From NCBI GenBank assembly GCA_002321305.1, contig DCMF01000116.1, positions 1-26,991 on the forward strand: a stretch of DNA of 26,991 bases. Reading direction: 5' to 3'. The notes under the pieces were generated by a model. It saw only the letters and a program-made list of their open reading frames with translations, searched no databases and was not told the DNA's origin. The position numbers and the translations under genes are program-made. This DNA comes from Verrucomicrobia bacterium UBA1629. Lineage in GTDB: Bacteria > Verrucomicrobiota > Kiritimatiellia > RFP12 > UBA1067. Below are positions 12,284 to 19,839 of this stretch, one piece after another (within the stretch, counting starts at the first letter, position 1; each line of letters opens with the position of its first letter).

Positions 12284-14090
12284 TATCAGCGCGAGACCGT
12301 TCCCCGATCCGTCTGACAAGCATCATTCCGACGACGAGCAGTGCGAACGCAAGCGCGAGCGGGAGGTCTCCCCAACGGACGTAAAACGTCGGGCAAGGCG
12401 TGCCGTCCGAAATCGGGATGCGGTCGAACAGCGTGCCACGCCGATCGACGAGCGGACGCCCCTCCGCGCCCAGAAGCCACGTCGCCTTGCCCTGCGGCGT
12501 GATCGTTCCCGTCACGCCCGAATTGCCGACGCGCACGACGGGCAGCCCCGTCTCAATGGCGCGCGCCGTCGCCTGCCAGGCGTGCGCAAGGGCCTCGTCC
12601 GACTGCGAGAACCAGCTGTCGTTCGTGATGAAGACGAGGGCCTTCGCGCCCGCTGCCGCCGCCCGCCGCATCAAGGCCGAATCCGTGTCCTCGAAGCAGA
12701 TGGCGAGGCCAAGGGGGAGGGAGGTGGGGTGAGAGGTGAGAGGTGAGAAGTGAGAGGTGAGAGGTGAGAAGTAAGAAGTGGGAGGTGAGAAGTGAGAAGT
12801 GGGAGGTGAGAGGTGGGAGGTGAGGGTCAGCAGGCGCGGCTCGCCCGGCGTGCAGGAGCCGACCGGCGCGAACTTCTGCAGCGCCGGAAACCACTTGTCG
12901 CCCGGAATGAACTCGCCAAACGGCACAAGATGAACCTTGTCGTAGACCTGCAAGGCGTCCCGTCCTTCCGTCCAACGGCCTTCTTCCCCGCCGTCCGCCG
13001 TCCGCTGTCCGCTGTCCGCCTGTCCCGAGCGCGCGGCGCAAGCCGTGCGTCCCTCATACAGCGCCGCCGAGTTATACGTCTTACCGTCTTCATAGCGCGT
13101 GCCGCCCGCGAGAAGCGCCGCGCCTGTCTGCTCGCGCACGAACGCCGCGAAGCGCACCGCCCCCTGCTGGTCGACGGGGCCGAACTCGCAGAGCGCGCTT
13201 TCGGCCAGCACGACGAGGTCGGGCTTCAGCAGCGCGACGTTCTGAAACAGGTTCGAGTAGACCGCGTAGGGATCCTCCTCCTGCGACTTGAAGACGCACG
13301 GGAAATTGCGCTGAACCAAGGCGACCTTTAGAAAGGTTTGGGAGGTTTGGGAAGTTTGGGAGGTTTGGGAAGTTTGGGAGGTTTGGAAGGTTTGGGTGGG
13401 AAGCGCATAGATCCCCCAGATCAGCGCGAACGCGGCGAGCGTTTCGAGCGAGCCGAGCTTTCGCAGACACGCAAAGCCGCTGCACGCCGGCTTCCAGACG
13501 CGCTCGGCGATGCCGGCGAGCGAGCCGTTGACGAGAATGACGACGGCCGAGCAGAGGTACACGCCGCCGAGCGCCGCCGGCGCGCCGAACCCGAAGTTCG
13601 CCGGCACGACGCCGAGCTGATTCCAGGCGAACCCGCCGAAGAGCCGCGCCCGCACGAGTTCCAGGCCGCACCACAGCACAGGCTCGACAATCAGCACACC
13701 CAAGAGCCGCAGGGACAGCCCCCCGTGCGCCGCCGCGCGCGTGCCCCGCGCCCACTGCCAGTATTTCGCCGACGCCCAGCCGAAAAGCGCGAAATAGCCG
13801 GCGCAATACGCCGCAAGCGCCCCCCACCCCAACACGACGAGCGGCCACGGCCCGCCGTTCTTGACGATCGCCGGCATCCACGCGAGCGTCGCCACCCAGA
13901 AGAAGAGCCCGTTCTGGAACCAGCGTTTCGCCGCAAGCCCCGGCTGTTCGCGCCGCGACAGCCAGAGGAGCGGCGCAAGGGCGAAGAGGCAGTCGCTGCC
14001 CTCGCCCATCGGCGGAAACGCCGCCCAGAGGAGAAAGCCCGGCAGAAGCCACGCAAGCCGCGCCAGCTTCTTCAGCGTGTCAGTCAACAT
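12276..14090 (-). CDS. lnt: Apolipoprotein N-acyltransferase with three repeat-derived insertions
   Basis: Lnt adds the third acyl chain to lipoproteins at the periplasmic face of the inner membrane. The 604-residue product has an N-terminal multi-helix membrane domain and a nitrilase-like domain. The catalytic triad is present: E297 (VVLAESALCEFG), K385 (YDKVHLVPFGEF) and C465 (LAICFEDTD). Usual length is about 500-540; the excess is explained by three low-complexity inserts: QTSQTS (about 231-252), a GQADSGQRTADGG segment (about 356-368) and a Ser/Pro/Thr/His heptad stretch (about 422-460) just before the catalytic Cys. All keep the frame. The ATG at 14090 overlaps the end of the U32 gene by 11 nt. 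The gene for a LysM lipoprotein, a potential substrate, lies downstream. Confidence 0.92.
   Translation of the reverse strand: MLTDTLKKLARLAWLLPGFLLWAAFPPMGEGSDCLFALAPLLWLSRREQPGLAAKRWFQNGLFFWVATLAWMPAIVKNGGPWPLVVLGWGALAAYCAGYFALFGWASAKYWQWARGTRAAAHGGLSLRLLGVLIVEPVLWCGLELVRARLFGGFAWNQLGVVPANFGFGAPAALGGVYLCSAVVILVNGSLAGIAERVWKPACSGFACLRKLGSLETLAAFALIWGIYALPTQTFQTSQTSQTSQTSQTSQTFLKVALVQRNFPCVFKSQEEDPYAVYSNLFQNVALLKPDLVVLAESALCEFGPVDQQGAVRFAAFVREQTGAALLAGGTRYEDGKTYNSAALYEGRTACAARSGQADSGQRTADGGEEGRWTEGRDALQVYDKVHLVPFGEFIPGDKWFPALQKFAPVGSCTPGEPRLLTLTSHLSPPTSHFSPPTSYFSPLTSHFSPLTSHPTSLPLGLAICFEDTDSALMRRAAAAGAKALVFITNDSWFSQSDEALAHAWQATARAIETGLPVVRVGNSGVTGTITPQGKATWLLGAEGRPLVDRRGTLFDRIPISDGTPCPTFYVRWGDLPLALAFALLVVGMMLVRRIGERSRADMV
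12712..12827 (+). repeat. Heptamer array (RGTGRGA)n inside lnt
   Basis: About 14 head-to-tail 7-nt units on the plus strand, such as GGTGAGA, AGTGAGA and AGTGGGA. The lnt frame reads the opposite strand as a 7-residue periodic peptide (SPLTSHF-like), because three heptamers equal seven codons. Confidence 0.9.
12989..13025 (-). repeat. GGACRGCGGAC tandem repeat inside lnt
   Basis: On the coding (minus) strand, units like GGACAGC, GGACAGC and GGACGGC repeat with a 7-8 nt period and are translated as SGQADSGQRTADGG. It lies between the acylase-domain segments AALYEGRT and LQVYDKVH. The repeat family differs from the other two in this gene. Confidence 0.75.
13335..13400 (+). repeat. TTTGGGARG nonamer array inside lnt
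   Basis: About seven units of TTTGGGAGG/TTTGGGAAG on the plus strand, read from the other strand as repeated Gln-Thr-Ser. A 9-nt unit keeps the frame whatever the copy number. The plus strand has at least five GGG tracts with 6-nt loops, so it could form a G-quadruplex. Confidence 0.9.
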
Positions 14091-16452
14091 TTTCAGGATC
14101 CCACGAGAGGTCAAGACGCGTCGAGACGCCGGACGGCACCGCGAACGTGCGCGGGGCGCGCCTCGTCGTCACCCACAGGCCGTCCTTGCGGAACGTGCAG
14201 AGGGTCTCCGACGCATACGGCGCGGGTTCCGTGAGCGACAGGAACAGCGGCGTCGACTGCTGCGCGAGGAACTCGACGGCGTACCCCGACTCGGCGAGAT
14301 ACTGCAGGTTCTCGCGGCTGTTTTCGGGACTCGCGACGAAGCGCGTCACGCCCGCCGCCGTCAGCGCGGACAGCGCACGCGAATTGAACGCCGCGAGCGT
14401 TCCGTCGGCCGTGATGTCCGTGACGCCCAGCGTCCGCAGGAGGCGCAGCGTCGCGAGGTCGGCGCATTCCCACTTCGCGTAGCCCGCGCGCAGCAGCCGC
14501 TTCACCGCCGTGCGCAGCCGGTTGAAGTCCGGCTCCGCCGTGTAGACGGGCAGCGCCAGCCGCACGGACGGACGTCCGGCGGCGTCAGCCGACGCTTCCC
14601 GCGCCGGCACGTCGTCCGCCGTCTCCGGCGTGATCGCGACGATGATCTCGTTCCAGTCGCCCGGCGGCACCTTTTGTCCAAGCCGAATCTTGAGGCGACG
14701 CACGGCGCGCGGCGACTCGATTCCCGCCGTCGGCGCGCCGTCGTCCGCAAGCGCGGCGTCGATCTTTGCGCGCCGCACCCGGTCGCGCCAGTCGTCCAGC
14801 CTTTCGACGAGATCGCGACGCAGGTCGTTCAGCGCGTGCGGCGGCGCAAACAGCCTGTCGGGATCCTCGACCGTGAGGCGTCCGAGCCGATAGCCCGTGC
14901 CGCCCAGTTTCTCGAACGCCTTCTCGACCGCCGCCGCCGTCTTGTCCGGCGCCTTCGCCGGTTCCAGCGGCAACGCAAGCGAAGCCGAACAGCGTCCCCC
15001 GTCCTGTGCGTCTTCACCGTCCTGTGCGTCCCACGTCGCCGTCAGGCCGTCTTTCGCGAGCCGCACCGTGACGTCGATTGCACAGCCGCCCGCGTAGTCG
15101 CTCGGACGGAACGACGGCGTCGGGAACAGCCGCTTGACGGCGTTCGACATCGAGCAGTAGATCTTCATGCCCGGCTTGAGCGCCGCCGCGAGGTTCGGCT
15201 GGGACGATTCGCGCAGGTTCGCGGACGCCTCGCCCGCCGGCAGCAGGATCTCGACATCGACGCCCGCGTTCACCTCGAAGACGGGACGCCGCGAGATCGC
15301 CTGGCGCATTTCGACGATGCCAAGGCCCAGGTGCTTGCCGTTCTCGTCCACCGCCTCGAACTGCAGCCCGTCGTGCTTTTCAAGCGCACGCGCCGTGTGG
15401 AAGCGCAGCCACGCGAGGCCGTCCCGGTCCTTCGTCACCTTCTTGACCGTGCCGATCAGTGTGCCGAGATGCCCCAGCGAGTCCGCGTCAATCGGCGAAT
15501 CGCCCTTTCCCCTGCCGTTGAAGTAAAGTTCCGTCGTGCGCCGCGAGAAGACCGTCTCCAGGTCGCCCGGCGTCACGCGCGCAGCCGTGCCGTCCAGGAT
15601 GTCGCGGTAGTACCGCGTCACGGACGCGACATAGAGCGGCGACTTCATGCGCCCCTCGATCTTGAGGGACGTGACACCCGCCTCGACGAGCTTGCGCGCG
15701 TCTGCGCCGAGCCGCAAGTCCTTCATGGAAAACGGATAGCAGAACCCCTCCGCACTTCTTCCCGCATCCGTCCCCCCTTCCCTCAGCCTTCTTCCTTCAT
15801 CCTTCATCCTTCTTCCCTCTTGTCTGCAGCAGTACGGGCACGTGCCGCGATTGCCGCTGCGCCCCTTCTCCAGCGCACCGAACAGGCAGAGGCCGGAGAT
15901 CGAGTAGCAGAGCGCGCCGTGGATGAAGACTTCCAGCTCCAGTTCGGGCCGTCCGTCGTCCGCGATCTTGCGTGCGCCGCACCGCTGCGCGATCGTCGTG
16001 ATCTCGGCAAGCGAGAGTTCGCGTGCGAGGACGACGCGGCGGAAGCCGAGTTCCTTCAGCGCGAGGACGCCTTCGAGGTTGTGCGCGACAAGCTGCGTCG
16101 AGGCGTGCAGCTCCAGTTTCGGGAAGTGTTCGCGCACCAGCTTCGCGACGCCGAGATCCTGCACGATCACGCCGTCAGGGCCAAGCTCCTCCAGCTTCGC
16201 CAACGCCTCGACCGCACCCTCCAGCTGGTCTTCGTCAATGAGCGTGTTGAAGGTCACGTAGACCTTCTTGCCGTGCGCCCGCGCGTAGGCGAGCAGGTTC
16301 GCGAGCTCCTCATACGAGAGGTTCGGCGCGAACGCGCGCGCGGAGAATTCGGAAAGCCCGCAGTACACCGCGTCCGCCCCCGCCGCGAACGCCGACAGCG
16401 CCGTCGTGAAATCGCCAGCAGGCGACAGAAGTTCCGATTCTGAATCCTTCAT
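14080..16452 (-). CDS. Peptidase U32 family protein, RlhA/YdcP-like (23S rRNA hydroxylation)
   Basis: A 790-residue U32-family protein like YdcP/RlhA, which hydroxylates a cytidine in 23S rRNA. Supporting motifs are LLSPAGDFTTALSAFAAGADAVYCG at the N-terminus, YVTFNTL, VQDLG, EVFIHGALCYSISGLCLFGALEKGRSGNRGTCPYCCRQ (the cysteine-rich segment, though with CPYC rather than the usual CaQPC), and FSMKDL plus TSLKIEGRMKSPLYVA. The C-terminal DUF3656-like region is present. Two repeat inserts are visible: GRRMKDEGRRLREGG (about 211-233) right after the cysteine cluster, and a duplicated AQDGED unit (about 475-485). The ATG at 16452 is preceded by GGGAAGGGG 6-7 nt upstream. Exact modification activity is inferred from family membership. 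Confidence 0.85.
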   Translation of the reverse strand: MKDSESELLSPAGDFTTALSAFAAGADAVYCGLSEFSARAFAPNLSYEELANLLAYARAHGKKVYVTFNTLIDEDQLEGAVEALAKLEELGPDGVIVQDLGVAKLVREHFPKLELHASTQLVAHNLEGVLALKELGFRRVVLARELSLAEITTIAQRCGARKIADDGRPELELEVFIHGALCYSISGLCLFGALEKGRSGNRGTCPYCCRQEGRRMKDEGRRLREGGTDAGRSAEGFCYPFSMKDLRLGADARKLVEAGVTSLKIEGRMKSPLYVASVTRYYRDILDGTAARVTPGDLETVFSRRTTELYFNGRGKGDSPIDADSLGHLGTLIGTVKKVTKDRDGLAWLRFHTARALEKHDGLQFEAVDENGKHLGLGIVEMRQAISRRPVFEVNAGVDVEILLPAGEASANLRESSQPNLAAALKPGMKIYCSMSNAVKRLFPTPSFRPSDYAGGCAIDVTVRLAKDGLTATWDAQDGEDAQDGGRCSASLALPLEPAKAPDKTAAAVEKAFEKLGGTGYRLGRLTVEDPDRLFAPPHALNDLRRDLVERLDDWRDRVRRAKIDAALADDGAPTAGIESPRAVRRLKIRLGQKVPPGDWNEIIVAITPETADDVPAREASADAAGRPSVRLALPVYTAEPDFNRLRTAVKRLLRAGYAKWECADLATLRLLRTLGVTDITADGTLAAFNSRALSALTAAGVTRFVASPENSRENLQYLAESGYAVEFLAQQSTPLFLSLTEPAPYASETLCTFRKDGLWVTTRRAPRTFAVPSGVSTRLDLSWDPENVD
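14999..15030 (+). repeat. 14-nt direct repeat inside the U32 gene
   Basis: CCGTCCTGTGCGTC occurs twice (14999-15012 and 15017-15030), an 18-nt period that keeps the reading frame and yields the peptide DAQDGEDAQDGG. Confidence 0.85.
15754..15820 (-). repeat. GAAGGATGAAGG-type purine repeat inside the U32 gene
   Basis: On the coding strand GGAAGAAGGATGAAGGATGA and following bases form imperfect 7-nt units (AAGGATG, AAGGAAG). They encode a very basic and acidic peptide (RRMKDEGRRLREGG) between the cysteine cluster and FCYPFSMKDL. This family has its purine strand as the coding strand, opposite to the lnt heptamers. Confidence 0.7.
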
Positions 16453-16472
16453 GTGCAACCCCTTCCCGGAAA

Positions 16473-17462
16473 TCACGACACCTTGTCACGCGGATGCGCC
16501 TCGGACAGGGGCCGAGCAATCCTCACGCGACCGGACGCGCACTCCGCGCGATAGCACGCGACCGTGCGGCGCAGCCCCTCGTCCAAGGAGATCTGCGGCG
16601 CCCAGCCGAGCGAACGGATAAGCGTCGTGTCGCAGAGCTTGCGCGGCGTGCCGTCGGGCTTCGCCGCGTCCCACGCGATCGTCGCCGGACACCCCGTCGC
16701 CGCGCGCACCTTCTCGGCGAGGTCGCGGATCGAGACCTCCTCGCCAGAACCGACGTTCATGAGGTCCGGCGGGTTGTCGAGACCGAGCGCGAAGAGACAC
16801 GCCGCCGCGAGATCGTCGACGTGCAGGAACTCGCGGAGCGGCGTCCCCGTGCCCCAGAGCGGCACCGCCGCGTCGCCGCGTACGCGCGCCTCCTCGAACT
16901 TGCGGATCATCGTCGGCAGGACGTGCCCGCCTACGAGGTCGTAGTTGTCGCCCGGCCCGTAGAGGTTCGTCGGCATGAGCGAGTGGTAGCAGAGCCCGCG
17001 TTCGCGCCGCAGGAACTCGCAAAGCCTGAGGCCGGAGATCTTCGCGAGCGCATATCCCTCGTTCGTCTTCTCCAGCGCCCCCGTCAGGAGCGCGCTCTCC
17101 GGGATCGGCTGCGGCGCGAGGCGCGGATAGATGCATGTCGAGCCGAGGAACAGGAGCCGCTTCACGCCCGCCTCCGCCGCGCCCCAGACCGTGTTGAGCG
17201 CAATCAGCTCGTTCTCGTAGAGGAACCGCGCGTTGGCCGCGCTGTTCGCGCCGATGCCGCCGACGCGCGCCGCCGCGATGACGGCGACGTCGGGCCGCTC
17301 CGTCGCGTAGAACGCGCGCACGGCCTTGGGGTCGAGCAGGTCGAGTTCGGCGTGCGTGCGCGTGACGACGTTCGCGTAGCCGCCCTGCGCAAGCGCGCGG
17401 CAGACGGCGGAGCCGACCATGCCGCGATGCCCCGCGACGAAGACCCTGTCCGACTTACGCAT
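16473..17462 (-). CDS. fcl: GDP-L-fucose synthase
   Basis: Fcl (WcaG) performs the epimerase and reductase steps that convert GDP-4-keto-6-deoxymannose to GDP-L-fucose with NADPH. The 329-residue product has an N-terminal Rossmann motif (VFVAGHRGMVGSAV), FLGSTCIYPRLAPQPIPE with the catalytic Ser, the YALAKISGLRLCE YxxxK pair, and PTNLYGPGDNYD. Length and motifs are normal. Its ATG overlaps the stop of gmd by 8 nt (ATGCGTAA), so the two enzymes that act in sequence are coupled. The product would decorate surface polysaccharide. Confidence 0.95.
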   Translation of the reverse strand: MRKSDRVFVAGHRGMVGSAVCRALAQGGYANVVTRTHAELDLLDPKAVRAFYATERPDVAVIAAARVGGIGANSAANARFLYENELIALNTVWGAAEAGVKRLLFLGSTCIYPRLAPQPIPESALLTGALEKTNEGYALAKISGLRLCEFLRRERGLCYHSLMPTNLYGPGDNYDLVGGHVLPTMIRKFEEARVRGDAAVPLWGTGTPLREFLHVDDLAAACLFALGLDNPPDLMNVGSGEEVSIRDLAEKVRAATGCPATIAWDAAKPDGTPRKLCDTTLIRSLGWAPQISLDEGLRRTVACYRAECASGRVRIARPLSEAHPRDKVS

Positions 17463-18456
17463 TCTTCACCGCCCGTTCCTTGCGCGCCAGTTCGAGGTCG
17501 GCGTCCATCATCATCTTGACGAGTCCCTTGAACGTCACCTTCGGCTCCCAGCCGAGGACGCGCTTCGCCTTGCTCGCGTCGCCGAGCAGCTGGTCGACCT
17601 CGCTCGGACGGTTGTAGCGGTCGTCGTGCTTCGTGTACTTCGCCCAGTCCAGCCCGACGTAGGCGAACGCCTCCTCCAGCAGCTCCTTCACCGAGTGCAT
17701 CTCGCCCGTCGCGAGCACGTAGTCGTCCGGCGCATCCTGCTGCAGCATCCGCCACATGCCCTCGACGTAGTCGCCCGCGAAGCCCCAGTCGCGCAGCGAG
17801 TTGATGTTGCCCATGAAGAGCTCGTCCTGCAGGCCGAGCTTGATGCGGCTCGCCGCGCGCGTCACCTTGCGCGTCACGAACGTCTCGCCCCGACGCGGCG
17901 ACTCGTGGTTGAAGAGGATGCCGTTCGAGGCGTGCAGGCCGTACGCCTCGCGGTAGTTCTTGACCGCCCAGAAGCCGTAGAGCTTCGCGACGGCGTAGGG
18001 GCTGCGCGGATAGAACGGCGTCGTCTCCCGCTGCGGCACCTCCTGCACCTTGCCGTAGAGTTCCGACGTCGAGGCCTGGTAGAAGCGCGTCTTCACGCCC
18101 GTCAGGCGGATCGCCTCCAGGAGGCGCATCGTGCCGAGCGCGTCCACGTCGCCCGTGAACTCCGGCGAGTCGAAGCTGACGCGCACATGGCTCTGCGCGG
18201 CGAGGTTGTACACCTCGTCCGGCTTGATCTCGTGGACGAGGCGCATGAGGTTCGAGCTGTCCCCCAGGTCGCCGTAGTGGAGGAAGAGCTTCACGCCGTT
18301 GACGTGCGGATCCTGGTAGAGGTGGTCGATGCGGCCCGTGTTGAACGAGCTGGAGCGGCGGATGATGCCGTGGACTTCGTAGCCCTTGCCGAGCAGCAGT
18401 TCCGCGAGGTAGCTGCCGTCCTGTCCCGTGATGCCGGTGATGAGTGCTTTCTTCAT
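17455..18456 (-). CDS. gmd: GDP-mannose 4,6-dehydratase
   Basis: Gmd converts GDP-mannose to GDP-4-keto-6-deoxymannose, the first committed step to GDP-fucose and related sugars. The 333-residue product has the NADP-binding GITGQDGSYLAELLLGKGYEVHG, RRSSSFNTGRI, NLAAQSHVRVSFDSPE, the SELYGKVQEVPQRE catalytic region with YAVAKLYGFW, and LFNHESPRRGETFVTRK. The ATG at 18456 has AGGA about 9 nt upstream. It starts 27 nt after the GHKL ATPase gene stop and overlaps fcl by 8 nt. Confidence 0.96.
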   Translation of the reverse strand: MKKALITGITGQDGSYLAELLLGKGYEVHGIIRRSSSFNTGRIDHLYQDPHVNGVKLFLHYGDLGDSSNLMRLVHEIKPDEVYNLAAQSHVRVSFDSPEFTGDVDALGTMRLLEAIRLTGVKTRFYQASTSELYGKVQEVPQRETTPFYPRSPYAVAKLYGFWAVKNYREAYGLHASNGILFNHESPRRGETFVTRKVTRAASRIKLGLQDELFMGNINSLRDWGFAGDYVEGMWRMLQQDAPDDYVLATGEMHSVKELLEEAFAYVGLDWAKYTKHDDRYNRPSEVDQLLGDASKAKRVLGWEPKVTFKGLVKMMMDADLELARKERAVKNA

Positions 18457-18483
18457 GACTTGGGTTCCTGTGTGAGAGTGAGG

Positions 18484-19521
18484 CTATTTCGCCTTGAGCG
18501 ACTTCTTGAGAAGCGCGAGCAGCGTCTGGCGCTCCTCCACCGAAAACGCGCCGATGCGCTCCTCCCACTCGCGCGCGAACGCGCTCTTTTCGCCGCCGAG
18601 GGCGAGGAAATGCGCCTTCAGCGTCTTCTTCGCCGCGTCAAGATACTGGCGCACTTCGGGGTTGAGCTCGTCCATCACGAGCGCGTTCTCGGCCGCGAGC
18701 GTCGGGAAGCGCGGCGAGACGAGGTAAGCCGTGAAGCTGAGTCCCGCGCCCGAACGGACGCCGGCCGACTGCTCGTGGAGCTGAAAGCCGTCCGGCCCCG
18801 CGAAGACGAGGCGGCCCGAACCGACGAACTTGCGCTTCCACTCGATGACCTCCAGCTTCGCCTCGGCCCCGCCGGGCAGCGTGAGCGCGTAGTCGGTCAC
18901 CTGACGCTGCACGATGACGGGCGTCACGGGCAGGCCGTTGAAGTAGATCCGCACGTTCGGGTAGCTCTTCAGGTAGAGCGCGAACTTCGCCGCGAGGTTC
19001 TGCACCGTCTCGCCCGCGTCCAGCAGCGAATCGACCGTCGCGCGCACGTTCGTGACGTAGACCTCGGTGCCCGTCGCGAAGCCCGCCGGCGCGTCTTCGA
19101 GCGAGAAGACGCCGGGACGCTCCGCCGTGCCGGACAGCTTGTAGGAGAGCAGCCGGTCGCCCGCGCGCATCGTCGTGCGCCATTCGACGTTCGAGCCGAG
19201 CGCAAACGCCTTGAAGCGTCCGCGCCCGTGGCGACCGTGCAGACGGCGCCCCGCCAGGACCGTGCCCTTCCCCGCGCGCTTCCAGCTGCCGCCGAGGTTG
19301 CCGAAGGTCTGGTCGGCCCGGAGAACGTCGATGCCCGTGCCGTCGTCCGAAATGCGCACCGCATCGACCGCGCCCAGCGGATTCGTGACGAGATCGACCT
19401 TGACCTCCCGCGCGTCCGCATCGAGCGCGTTCCAGACGAGTTCCTCGAGGGCCGCGAGCGGCGTGCCCCTGAAGAGCGATTCGATGTGGTCGGCCTGGGC
19501 CTGAACGTAGATCTGTTTCAT
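18484..19521 (-). CDS. GHKL-type ATPase (HATPase_c_3-like), short form
   Basis: A 345-residue protein with an Hsp90/MutL/histidine-kinase-type ATP-binding fold: N box LEELVWNALDADA (about 24-36), G1 box SDDGTGI (about 58-64), and a glycine-rich lid GRRLHGRHGRGRFKAFALG. Proteins with this start that I know of are usually about twice as long, with a C-terminal half not seen here; this one ends in a charged helix (LLALLKKSLKAK). It may be a naturally short version or a truncation. Function is unknown; relatives occur in chromatin-like and defence contexts. The gap upstream to xseB is a nonamer repeat array, and gmd follows after 27 nt. An in-frame TTG just before the ATG is an alternative start. 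Confidence 0.75.
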   Translation of the reverse strand: MKQIYVQAQADHIESLFRGTPLAALEELVWNALDADAREVKVDLVTNPLGAVDAVRISDDGTGIDVLRADQTFGNLGGSWKRAGKGTVLAGRRLHGRHGRGRFKAFALGSNVEWRTTMRAGDRLLSYKLSGTAERPGVFSLEDAPAGFATGTEVYVTNVRATVDSLLDAGETVQNLAAKFALYLKSYPNVRIYFNGLPVTPVIVQRQVTDYALTLPGGAEAKLEVIEWKRKFVGSGRLVFAGPDGFQLHEQSAGVRSGAGLSFTAYLVSPRFPTLAAENALVMDELNPEVRQYLDAAKKTLKAHFLALGGEKSAFAREWEERIGAFSVEERQTLLALLKKSLKAK

Positions 19522-19527
19522 CAAAAG

Positions 19528-19583
19528 GGTTTGGAAGGTTTGGGAGGTTTGGGAGGTTTGGGAGGTTCGGGAGGTTCGGGAGG
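19528..19583 (+). repeat. TTTGGGAGG nonamer array between xseB and the GHKL ATPase gene
   Basis: About six units (TTTGGAAGG, TTTGGGAGG, TTCGGGAGG), nearly filling the 62-nt gap. It is the same family and orientation as the array in lnt 6 kb away. It contains five GGG tracts on the plus strand, so a G-quadruplex is possible. It leaves no visible Shine-Dalgarno for the ATPase gene. Confidence 0.9.
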
Positions 19584-19784
19584 TCAGATTTCGAGCGGCG
19601 CGGACGTGCCGCCCTTCGTGACCTTCTCGATGCGCTGGCGGATGGACTCCAGGTCTTTCTGGCAGGTCGCCACGAGCGCGCGCCCCTCCTCGAACGCCTT
19701 GATCATGTCGTCGAGGTTGAGCGCACCGGACTCCATCTTCGCGACGAGTCCCTCCAGCTTCTTCAAGTTGTCTTCAAACTGCAT
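19584..19784 (-). CDS. xseB: Exodeoxyribonuclease VII small subunit
   Basis: XseB is the small helical subunit that coats the XseA catalytic subunit of exonuclease VII, which degrades single-stranded DNA. The 66-residue protein has the family pattern FEDNLKKLEGLVAKMESGALNLDDMIKAFEEGRALVATCQKDL, at normal length. The ATG at 19784 is 7 nt after TATAAT and matches the family N-terminus; an upstream ATG would add residues not in the family. No xseA is in the window. A leaderless transcript is expected. Confidence 0.93.
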   Translation of the reverse strand: MQFEDNLKKLEGLVAKMESGALNLDDMIKAFEEGRALVATCQKDLESIRQRIEKVTKGGTSAPLEI

Positions 19785-19791
19785 GCCGCAT

Positions 19792-19800
19792 ATTATACCA
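19792..19800 (-). promoter_or_regulatory. Extended -10 promoter of xseB, probably leaderless
   Basis: Minus-strand TTTTTGGTATAAT ends 7 nt before the ATG at 19784. It lies about 40 nt after the SNF2 gene stop. There is no good -35. Confidence 0.6.
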
Positions 19801-19839
19801 AAAACCACCCTCCTCGATGAGGATGCGCGCCAGGCCCGG

